A DNA stretch of 64,000 bases from Liolophura sinensis. Its lineage: Eukaryota > Mollusca > Polyplacophora > Chitonida > Chitonidae. Below, one piece after another: positions 1-9,525 of this stretch. The position numbers and the translations under genes are program-made. Every line of letters starts with the position of its first letter. The stretch's first letter is position 1. The notes beneath the pieces were generated by a model, which was not told the DNA's origin, did not search any database, and was given only the letters and a program-made list of their open reading frames with translations. Where the stretch lies: positions 59,131,249 to 59,195,248 of the forward strand of contig NC_088295.1 of the NCBI RefSeq assembly GCF_032854445.1, in the 5' to 3' direction.

Positions 1-265
1 GTCGAGAGAAACCGTTTTGGCGGTGGATCAGTGATGGTGAGGGGAGGTTTCACATTTTGCCACCGCATTCATCCTGTTGACGGTAACTTGAGTGCTGCAG
101 GTTACGGAGACCAGATCCTTTAGTCTATTGTCGTCCTTTTCCTGCAGCGTGTGGATGTAAACCATTTTCGTGGGGGCCTTGGCCAGCTAATTTACCTGAT
201 TTAGCTCCTATTGATCACGTTTGGCGAAATGGGCCGACGCTTGAGCTTCAGTGACGCATGCCCCA
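1..265 (+). pseudogene. Decayed Tc1/mariner-type transposase fragment
   Basis: Reading the + strand from base 1 gives RNRFGGGSVMVRGGF, the block before the second catalytic Asp region of Tc1-like transposases (family form: RFGGGSVMVWGG). Further on come VDGNLSAAGY (1-130) and, near 205-245, PIDHVW followed in a shifted frame by EMGRRL, matching the family block P-I-E-H-x-W-D-E-x-G-R-R. There are in-frame stops (one near 121) and at least one frameshift, so it cannot make an active enzyme. The left part is cut by the window edge. It is a cut-and-paste DNA transposon remnant, probably in an intron of gene A. The family call is from remembered motif order; no search was run. Confidence 0.7.
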
Positions 266-3232
266 AAACGTTAGTAGTTCGATTTACATTTTGAATTTTT
301 CCAACGTACTAAAATGCATTTGAAAGTTTAAATTCCTCGTTGGCCATTTCTCACAATATTGACACCAGTGACATCACATCAGGTTTTTGCATCTTAACCC
401 AAATAGACTGCTAGATGTCATCATCAAAAGCGCATATACATATTGAGCTGTGAATGCATTAGCCGAACTTTACGTCACTCTTGCCTTCTGGGTCACTACA
501 GAGTACCATATAATCTTATGTTTCTGAACCATTTTTACTTGGATGGAAAAATTCCAAAAAAAAAAAAAATGAATCGAAGTAGTTTCTTGGTCAGTGTTTA
601 ATGGTCTTTTATCTGATACATGCTTCATTTTAGTGTTTTGTTTGCCTTTTACCAAAAGACATGGGATATCAGGGGACATAATCATACTTTCTTGTCTTTT
701 TATGTATCTGTGTTCCGGGACCATGAACTGCGTGTTTATCATTGTTGATCGCCATGATATGTCGGACGTATTGCCGATGACCGTATTCATTCATTGATTC
801 ATTGTTTTAAAGGAAGTCATAAACAGTCTTCTTCCAAGCATTCGTGTACAAACAGGATGCAGTTTTAATTTTTATCTCCTGTAGTATATGATTTCACGGC
901 AGTACGGTTGTAAAGCTGAATGTTGCGAATCAGCGAATGTAGCCTATTCGCTGATTCGCTGAGACAGTAGTGTAGGTTCTGTCACTGTCACCAGAAACAA
1001 TGAATTCTTTATGTTGAAACCAGGCTCATGAAGCTTAACATTATGAATTAGAAAAAGGATTCTAACTGCATTTTCCTTGCAATAATACAGAAATACAACA
1101 TATTAATGTAAAGAGCTTGGGTTGTTACGTATCACTAACGAAAGGCAATTTTGTTAGCGAGTTTAACGGTAGGCTATGTTGCGGCAGATCTGCACACCAG
1201 TCTGTCAACTGACGTTTGAAATGTGTAAGAGAAAGTCAGGAATACATAGAAAATGATGTAAAAAGAAGGCGTGTGAAAGATACAAGACTTCTTTTGCAAG
1301 AAAGGAGTATTTTCGCAGCATATCAGTTACTTGTCAAAAGAAACATTAGACTTACTTTTAATTTAATTTTGTTTATGTTAATATCACCATGACGAACATC
1401 GTGGAGACGGAAAATCTAGTATCTTGTTATGAAACGTATTCGTTATTATATAACTGTGTTATGTGGTAAAAATATCCACAGTGGTTAGGTAGTGGTGTCT
1501 CGCTTGTTTGTTTTTTCTCTGTAATCAAGCAGCGTCCGCAGATTTATGCGCTCTATTCTTGGTATTTTCAGCTGGTAATGAAATTGTTTTTTTATTTTTG
1601 TTTGTTTTTTTTTAAGTCTGCAGTCTTGTCTGCATGAATAAAAAAACCAGCAGAGTTAATTACGTTTTGGTGATAAATGTTTCGTCATCACAGACGGCTT
1701 TCAGTTATCTCGGTGAATACTGGTTGAACAAAGAACAATTGTGAAAACCCAGACGCCGCTTGCCAAGGGCCTTATTAATGTTGGCCATGTTTTTGTGGAT
1801 CATTTTTATTGAGCACGGTGAGGTTGGTCGAATAGTCCAACTGACAATTCGACCGTTCCGGAAAGACGACTTCATTTGTCGATGGATAAGTTTGATGCTT
1901 GTGCAATCTGATATACTACAAGAGACTAGGGTGCAATTTTTCTGATTGGATCACGTATAAAATGCGACTATATATTTTCATTTTCAGATCATTGCTGATT
2001 TATACATTAGATCCATTAAGTAATGTAAACCTCGGTTTTATTACGTTAGTATTGCAGAGGATAAGAGCGGAAGAACAGTCTTATGTACTCAGTGTTGAAA
2101 CAGGAGCTATATTCATAGCCAGCGTTCCTTGTGTATTATTGGCCTGATATACTGTCAAGCTGCTGAAAATGGCCCTATCAAAACATAATCCCAACTCACT
2201 CGGTGTCACTCTCAAGACGCAATGAAAATGCTGTTTCTTCTCATTTAGAAAGTGCTACAGCTTAGCTGCGTGTCCACCAGGGATTATTACTCTCCCTGCG
2301 AAATCTTTCCACAAATCCTTAAGATTTTAGCGAGCTGTGGATATTGTCATCTGGAAAATGAAAACATCCAATGCACTTTTTGGGCATAAAATAATCTTTT
2401 TTCTGCTCTGTATACAACAGTCTGTCTACAACTCACCATAACTGGTCGATTAGCTACGCTGCAGTACCGACTCGTGGACACCATGTAATAACCAAGGCGT
2501 TAGAGTGGCAAAGAAAGTATATGCTTTGATGCCTTTAAACTGTTTGTTTCAAGCATGAATCTTTGACTGGACAGTCCTTGCATGGAATAAATGGGGGGAC
2601 TGGTACAGTTTGATTGCATTATTATACGTTGTTCATTGATGAGCGTGGGAAGCAAAATATTCCTTGTACCTGAGAATAAAGCTGCTGCTCTCTATATTTC
2701 CTGGCATGTACACTTCCACTGCTTTAGGGTGATTATTGTCCAGAAAGATAACGTTACTGTGGATTTGTGTTCTGTCTAATGCCGAGAATGTCTTCATGAC
2801 AGCTCTTCAGGATTGTAGGATAGCTCACACATGTGTACTATGCAAAATGAAATCAATATTTGGAAAGGTCTTTCATGCAACGGAATGCCTTAGAAGGCAT
2901 CCTCAGTCTATGATACTTATCGGTCATCAGTTCTTTACTGTTAGACTGTGGGCGAAGCACTCGCTTTTCTTACTTTTATATATTTGTTTTTCCCCGGCTT
3001 TTGTTAAAGCACTCACTCAGCTCTACCTTTTTAAAAAAACTACATATTTCTCACGTGCTTACAGACGCTGATTTCGCATAATGTGTTCTCATTGTGAAAA
3101 TCTCACGTTTTTAGCATTATGAACATATAAGCACAGATCATTGTTAAATATAGTATTTCGGCGGTGCTTTTTCTTTCTTCATTTCAATGTTAAGTAAACG
3201 TTTCGTTCTTCTTCTTTTTTTCTTCTTTCCAG
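266..3232. other. Probable gene A intron, no recognised exon
   Basis: This AT-rich stretch precedes the first visible exon of gene A and ends in a polypyrimidine tract and AG acceptor at 3231-3232. I looked for the expected preceding receptor exon (pore-M3 segment with SYTANLAAF) and did not see it, so that exon must lie left of the window. Small open frames here (for example 594-797, 1760-2147, 2736-3071) show no family motif. A perfect 13-bp inverted repeat sits at 926-958. Confidence 0.6.
926..958. repeat. Perfect 13-bp inverted repeat with 7-base loop
   Basis: Arm CGAATCAGCGAAT (926-938) is followed by a 7-base spacer and its exact reverse complement (946-958). It could form a short hairpin in DNA or RNA. 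No flanking element is recognisable and no function is claimed. Confidence 0.85.
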
Positions 3233-3458
3233 ACGTCGACGATAGAAGTTTACCAAAACATGTGGAGATACATGGAAGGCAAAGAGCCAAGCGTGTTTAC
3301 GAATAGCTATCAGGAGGGTATTGAGAAAGTGCTGAAAGGCAATTATGCCTACTTAATGGAATCAACCATGATTGACTACGAAATACAAAGAAACTGTGAT
3401 CTCATGCAGGTCGGAGGCCTGCTAGACAGCAAAGGATATGGCATAGGCACGCCAATGA
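3233..3458 (+). CDS. GRIK-like: Gene A exon a1: S2 ligand-binding segment
   Basis: The acceptor is a T-rich tract ending CCAG at 3232; the donor is GTAAGT at 3459. Length is 226 bases: 75 codons plus one base, exactly the length and phase of gene B exon b12. It starts TSTIEVY and contains [17 protein letters not shown] (ligand-contacting Glu), QRNC and [10 protein letters not shown]. The coding frame stays open past the donor to 3595, but the homologous gene B exon stops at the same point. The codon split across the junction becomes Asn, where gene B and the vertebrate kainate receptors I know have Gly. Confidence 0.93.
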
Positions 3459-6446
3459 GTAAGTCCAGTCAGATTGATAGCTTTGTCAGTCAATGTCTCA
3501 TTTGGAGAACGACATGGCAGGAAACAAGCCTGTATGTTGATATAAACTTAATAGGCTGTAGATTTTGCCATAATTATGTGAGGCTAAAGTTGTAGGGATA
3601 TCGTAGACCGAATGTTCATCTACACGGAAACTTACCTGTTTAAAAGTATAATTCAGATTTTTAGCTTTTTTCTTGTTACATTCACTATCATGATATTTGC
3701 AAGCCCAGTAAACAAATTAAAGCGACAGTTAACGAAATATGTTTACATATCGTTTAGTTCATGCAAATGACAACACCATATTTTGCGAAAAGATCTTGTT
3801 CAGTCAATTTGGCTAAAGCTTAATGGGGATTTGTGATGAAACAGGGATGAAACAGCTGCTGCAGCCGAATATCATAGCGCTTGGTTGACAGAATTATACA
3901 CCAAGGTTGAACAAACTAAAACGTTCCGTGAAAATATCCCTATAGATGAGAGGAATAAAAGAAATTAGCTAGTGTTGTCGGTAGGAGTATAACTAAGACA
4001 AGAACAAAGACGAGGACTATAACTAACACAACATAAGGTATAACCAAAATGTAAGTCTCTTTTTAGGTAAGAAAGATAGAACACGGTGGCTCGGATGCAT
4101 ACCGTGTCTTTGGCTGTACTTGTACTTTACAGCTCAGAAAGATTTGACTGGGGCTTTATGTCTGAGCCTGTTTCACACAGCCATTTCTGACATCAGACCA
4201 TATAGTCTGATTTTCAGACCTTATTTTTGTGCCCTGTAGAAATTAAAAGTTTGAATACCTTTTTGACCACCACAATGAGTCCAGAATCAATTTACAGTAC
4301 CAACGACTACGTTGTTAAACACGTGATGCTGCCTATACACCACAAAGCACCAATCAAGGAAATGGAATTTGTGTCACCAAATTACCAAGAAATTACTAGT
4401 GGAAGATCTCCCTCTTCCCCCAGATCTCATGCCAGCTAAATAATTGCCCTTAGCAGCATTTAACGTTATAGTTCAGTGACTCATATCGTCCTGCTGTGGC
4501 CGGTTCTCCATTCTCGGTTTTAGGCGGTTCGAGGGTTGAGCTTTATAAAAGGCCCAAAACCTAACATAAAGACCTGTTGAATTTCAAATCCATTTCCAGA
4601 TTATGCCTCCGATATTATTCGTGGTTTTTTTTTTTTGGCCTTCATTGCGACGAACAAAGAGAATCTTTCCCGAGAAATGGCTCTGGAATATTTTTGCCAT
4701 CATTTAGTGTGACGATTAGCCTTTTCCACATTTTGCTGGGGAGTATAAATCAAATAAATGAAGACTGATAATGTCAGATGTAAAATTGTTCTGAAGTTCT
4801 CACGTCAAATAAATGCATTTACGCAGGAAAATTGACTTGTTACGTATAAAAATGTGCAGTAATCAGAAAAAGAGGTGCTCATGTCTGGTGTTTTGGAAAG
4901 GACAATGACGGATGTCTTTGGTCTGGAATTCCATAAAGCGTTGCGAGTTCATACATATGACCTAGATAAGATCCCGGTGCCTTGTTTAACATGAATGAAG
5001 CATTGACATTGTTTAGCGGCTTAGCCCTCTTTCTCTCTCTTTTTTTTCTCTCTCTCTCTTTGAACCTTTTAAAGAAATCATTTTTACGCAGAACGATATA
5101 CTGTTGACGCCAAGCTTTTCGCCCCAGTGAGTCTGTAAAGATATTAATATTAACGAAAATACTAGTCCATTTGAAGATAATATTATCCAGATTCACGCAG
5201 TTTTGGTTCAAAGATCTATGCCCATGTCCTCGCTCTAAATTGGAGTAAATGACTGCTTGTTTTATGAAGGTATCCGTCAGTGGAACACCAGATAACATCT
5301 GAGTACAGGCATGATAATTCCATGGAACCGGTTCAAGGATCGATCGATTCTACAACTGCCGAACATTGATAGCTTTCGCTGCATCGCTACATCTGCATGT
5401 TGGCGTGAAGTCTTGCAATTTGAAGTGATCGTCGTTGCTTTCATACACCACTGCGTCTCCTTTAACAACCTCCCAAGTACTTCAATAGCTGCCACAAGCT
5501 GAGCGTTATCCTGAAATTTACGAACCATTTTGTGGGCCTCTTTGAAGTTTTCCCCCCGTTATAATGCATTTTCTACACTGGTGTGGCGAGCACCTTGTGC
5601 AGGGTTATCCCATGTTCCTTTGTCGGTTCGAGGGCAATAGCTCGCCAGGAAATGGTTGTATAAACACCTAATGTCCCCCGCATCGTTTCCGCTCAGGAAG
5701 CCTTCAATACCGTACATCATTTAGTTCCCACAGGCCTGGCCTTGTTTAGGCGAAAAGAAAATTCTTTTGTGGCTTACGTTTCTTTCTAGCCTTTATCGCT
5801 TCATATTTTAGATGTAATATTGACCACATAAAAGAAATCACTTCAAATAGAATTTGTACAATATATGTTAACGGCATGATAACGGCAAGAATAAATGGTG
5901 TTCCAAGCGAGCGAGAGTAGACCAGTTCCAGTCAGCGAGAGTAGACTTGTGGCCTGATGCTTTGTCTCCTTATTGGTGTCACAAAGGTCTTGCCCATTGA
6001 TTTGTTTTCGCACTTGATGAACTATTTTTACTATTGAAATAAGCTGTTGAATAACGTTTAGAATTGGCGTCATTGGTTAAGTAAGGTTTACAATTGAAAT
6101 CAGTTCTTGAATAATTTATACAAATGAAGTCAGCTGTTTAATAAAATTACAGGAATTTGTAGTTTCGTTAGTGAGTCATTCTCTGAGTCACTCACCACTC
6201 AGTCAGTTAAACATTAATTGAGTCACTATGGCCTCCCGCTCAGAAAATCTGCCCCTCAGTTCCACATTCACTACACAGTGAAAACGTACATGTAATCTGG
6301 CTTACTGGCAAAATACATATGCTGAGAAGTTTCTAAAATTAACGACATGACCATATTATATTACTTTTGAACATTTATACAGTGTGTTGCATTGCTCTTC
6401 ATACTTTTGAGCACTAACTTTGTTTTGTTTTTTTGCCCGTTTTCAG
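3459..6446 (+). other. GRIK-like: Gene A intron between a1 and a2
   Basis: A 2,988-base GT-AG intron. It holds no recognised transposon. On the - strand, 5565-5277 reads as an open stretch of about 95 codons with a balanced composition, overlapping a 139-codon frame (5298-4879) whose middle is a low-complexity Lys/Arg/Glu run produced by a TC-rich tract at about 5026-5060. Three degenerate copies of a short AT-rich motif lie at about 6020-6150. Confidence 0.75.
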
Positions 6447-6709
6447 ATTCCCCTTATCGAGATAAGCTGTCTTTAGCCATCCTGGAACTTCAGGAAGGGG
6501 GCAAAATCCACAAGCTCTACAATAAATGGTGGAAAAATGCGGGCACGTGCAATCGTGATGACACCAAGAAAGACTCCAAGGCGTCAGCCCTAGGGGTGGA
6601 GAACGTAGGTGGCATCTTTGTGGTTCTGCTGGCCGGGCTAGCCATGGCAGTCATCGTGGCCATTATGGAATTCGTGTGGAATTCTAAAAAGAATGCACAA
6701 GAGGACAGG
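6447..6709 (+). CDS. GRIK-like: Gene A exon a2: end of S2 and M4 helix
   Basis: The acceptor CAG ends at 6446 and the donor GTAAAT starts at 6710. It contributes 87 codons after completing the split codon. SPYRDKLSLAILELQ and KWWKN are the conserved end of the S2 lobe; the cysteine in GTCNRDD should pair with QRNC of the previous exon. ALGVENVGGIF leads into M4, a hydrophobic helix of about 20 residues ending IMEFVW, then the basic stop-transfer stretch NSKKNAQEDR. Gene B exon b13 is its counterpart, two codons longer in the linker before M4. Confidence 0.94.
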
Positions 6710-8276
6710 GTAAATATACACTAATTTTCTTACAGTATAAACCAGGCTAATAACCAGCCTCTAGTTAGCGCTAGTACTTCAGAGTGTGAAGACATATAGG
6801 TATAGGTATAAGACAAGGAACGGGTTCGAACCTGACTTAGTGACAATAGACAGTCGACGTTTGCACAGTCCGATGCAACGCACAAGAAAGTTCTGTCGTC
6901 TGTTTTCAGCTTGACCAGCATAACACATCAGGAAGGGGGAACAAATATTCTGACAGATGACACCAAAAGAAATTAATGGCAACAGTATTTATTTTTATTT
7001 CCGTACGTTAGGGTAGAGACACTTCCTGAAAATGTTGATTAGCGTGAACATCTGCCCAGCTGTGGGCTACTTCGCAACAGACTACAGTTAAATGGCTATG
7101 TCTGTTCAGTCCTTGTTTACCTCAAAATACATACATATAGAGAAGAAGCTGTTTGACTATTTGATATTTAAGTCATGGAGGCACATCTGCCCACCTATTA
7201 GCGATCACCGTCCATTTCTCATTCGAGATATTTTGACCGTAATTTTGGGCTAGAAATTAGCTATCACTTGAATTTCACTGAATTGGGGCTAATGCATTCC
7301 TAAAGCGAGCACAATTTGTCTAATTTAGAGCCTAACAGGCCTCGTGGCTTGGCACGATTCGAACCCTCTCTGATATGATATTGTGTGAGAGTCGAATCTA
7401 AATGGCCACCTTCCTTATTATGCGTCTGTCATACGCTAGCATTTATCACTGGAGCCGCACGCAGGATGACCGGTCTTTTGTAGCAAATGTTATCATGATA
7501 AGCCTTGATTGATAAGGCGTAGCTTCTTTAATAACCATAAGCGATACCGTGATTTAATCATGCACCCAGCGGACGGGACTGGACCACAAATCACGACTTC
7601 CAACTGGAACCATATAGCCATGAGTCCCCCTGACATGACAAATACTCATAGGCTAATGTCACTGGCTGCTTGCCATCCGATTGCCGGCCTAATGCGTCTG
7701 GAAGGCCTTTGGCCAATGCTCCAGAGGTGGCCCAGAGACGCTTCCGGGGGGATGGCTGTGTCACGCTAAAATAAATCGTGATTGTAGATAATGCCGGCTC
7801 ATATACGTATATTCTAGGCACTGGGGAGAGTAGGGAGGAAGCGGTCCATTTAAGCATTTAATCATACGTCATAGCGATGTATTTAACGTATCCGCATTTA
7901 TACCGGATTTCATCTACATACGCCGTGCGATTTGGGTGATGAGGTCAGTGAAATGATTGGATAAGGCCATAGAAATAGATATCCCAAAATAGAGCTGGTA
8001 AACACGAACTTTTGCTGTGTAAATGCGAAGATGCCTATCGTTGCTAGAAACCTGCTAAATGGCAACAGTATTTGGTGACAGCAAGCAAACAAAAAGCCGT
8101 ATTGCATGAATTATTATACAGAATGCATATTAAAAAGTAAGAACGCTATTTGTAGTTCAGTATGTAACTTTGGAAGACGGTCAAATAAACATCTAAACAG
8201 TGTATAACATGTTTGTAGCGTCTTGTTTCGTCTTACTTCGCTTAATCATTGGTTGTTGTTGCTTTTGTTTTTGCAG
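6710..8276 (+). other. GRIK-like: Gene A intron between a2 and a3
   Basis: A 1,567-base GT-AG intron. Around 7560-7770 is a GC-richer block with overlapping open frames on both strands (7509-7769 +, 7857-7591 -); neither shows a family motif. A B-box-like GGTTCGAACCT at about 6830 has no tRNA fold around it and may be a SINE remnant. Confidence 0.75.
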
Positions 8277-8567
8277 CAGTCCACGTGTTCTGAAATGGCG
8301 GAAGAGTTGAGGTTCGCCATTCGGTGCCATGGGTCAACACAAAAACCCAGATTTAAAAGGCATTGTTCCAAGTGTAAAACTGGACACGGCCATCGCCATA
8401 GCGACGCGCATATAGACTCTCCGAACGGCATCATTCAGCTCAGAGAAATACGAAAATCCCCGCTCCCTTCCATGCGGGAATACGAGTACGATTACAAAAC
8501 TGAATATCACCAGGGGTTTCACCAAGGCGAGTTTATGCACGTGGACTACAGTGATACGGAAACTTGA
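8277..8567 (+). CDS. GRIK-like: Gene A last exon a3: cytoplasmic tail and stop
   Basis: The acceptor is TTTTGCAG at 8276; a second AG three bases on (8279) is possible but would drop the Gln shared with gene B. It encodes 96 residues and TGA. The start, QSTCSEMAEELRFAIRC, is the conserved post-M4 segment also found in gene B and in arthropod kainate-type receptors. The rest is unlike gene B: a basic stretch with HCSKCK followed by HGHRHSDAH (a Cys/His cluster), then a Tyr/Asp/Glu-rich end finishing DTET. No classical hydrophobic PDZ-binding end is present. Counterpart of b14 (63 residues). Confidence 0.92.
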   Translation, partial: QSTCSEMAEELRFAIRCHGSTQKPRFKRHCSKCKTGHGHRHSDAHIDSPNGIIQLREIRKSPLPSMREYEYDYKTEYHQGFHQGEFMHVDYSDTET

Positions 8568-9519
8568 GAATAGTGTAACTATTTTCATATTTGGTGAATA
8601 GATTTGTCTTGTTTTTTTTTTCCTTTTTTTTTTTAACCTGTACATATTACATTTAAAAACAATACACAAATTGGTGACACCATTCCTACGTTGAAAACAC
8701 ACTGTCCTTTGCCTGGGTCACATATCCCACCTTGATTTTGTTGAATGCAGGATAGAAGATGTCATATGCGAGAATGGATGAGCATTTCTGATGAATCCGT
8801 TCTGTGCTTTAAACACGGATGTTGTCGGATATCCCGTCAGATATTTGAAATTTTGGTGTTTTGTTTCGGTGAGAATGAACTGTTGTTTGTAAACTTTTCC
8901 ACTCCCACAAGGCTAAAATGGCGCCACAATGGTCTTGGCAAGGGTGTTGTACGTCAACTGTACTGCTTTCCTTGGAACTTAACCCTTGGGCCAAAACAGT
9001 TGGCCCTGATTTTTAATGTGCACGGCTTCAAGTTCCTGTGCGACAAGTGATATGTCAGAACTAGCCAGCCAAACGCCTGACATGTTGAAATGCCCGGATG
9101 ATACAAAAAGGAATGTGACGAGTGGACAAATCGGATGTGAAGAATCACCTGCAAAACTGCACATCTTTTTTGTCTCTTTATCTTGGACTTCCTCCTTTCC
9201 CACGGAAGATGTAAATTTATACGAATATCTGTATGTATTGTATCGAGTAATCGCGGGTAAACTGTTTCATTTCTATTTCAAGGGGATAAATGCCTCTTTG
9301 ATATACCAAAAACGTGAAATGTACATATCATGTAATGCATTTTATTGTCTTAAGTGAGTAGGCGAACGTTTGGCCTGCTAAAACATTAGATGTTTCAAAG
9401 TGCAGTATTTCTTTATAGTTTACATTCTAACAAAGATATGTTCGTCTTTCTTTTTTCTTCCTTTTTTTCTCTCAACATTTTTGCTCTTATGGCACAAGTG
9501 ACTGTTATTTACATAAGAT
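8568..9519 (+). other. GRIK-like: Gene A 3' UTR (predicted)
   Basis: Region between the TGA and the first clear AATAAA. Open frames at 8745-9050 and 9016-9357 have no homology I recognise and are read as UTR. The end was chosen from the polyadenylation hexamer only. Confidence 0.5.
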
Positions 9520-9525
9520 AATAAA
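9520..9525 (+). promoter_or_regulatory. Candidate poly(A) signal of gene A
   Basis: AATAAA about 950 bases after the gene A stop, followed by T-rich and GT-containing sequence (around 9555-9600) that could serve as the downstream element. Predicted from the motif only. Confidence 0.5.

Larger units (their letters stand above)
3233..8567 (+). other. GRIK-like: Gene A: kainate-type ionotropic glutamate receptor, 3' part
   Basis: The three coding exons join in frame (1 base carried over intron 3459-6446, none over intron 6710-8276) into 259 C-terminal residues. They contain the second half of S2, the M4 helix and the cytoplasmic tail. Visible landmarks are the glutamate-contacting Glu in MEST (residue 43), QRNC with the cysteine at 55 that in this family pairs with the one at 110, DSKGYG, SPYRDK, and M4 at about 127-153. 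The pattern is that of kainate rather than AMPA or NMDA receptors. The protein would be a plasma-membrane subunit of a tetrameric glutamate-gated cation channel. The N-terminal two thirds lie left of the window. It converges on gene B, its paralogue; in the 75 residues of the shared S2 exon, 48 are identical. Confidence 0.93.

Noticed and set aside
4879-5298. 139-codon - strand frame with a Lys/Arg/Glu-rich centre
   Set aside because: The charged centre is a TC-rich simple stretch read on the other strand; no domain on either side.
8745-9357. Two + strand frames of 101 and 113 codons after gene A
   Set aside because: They fall within the predicted 3' UTR, overlap in different frames, and show no motif.
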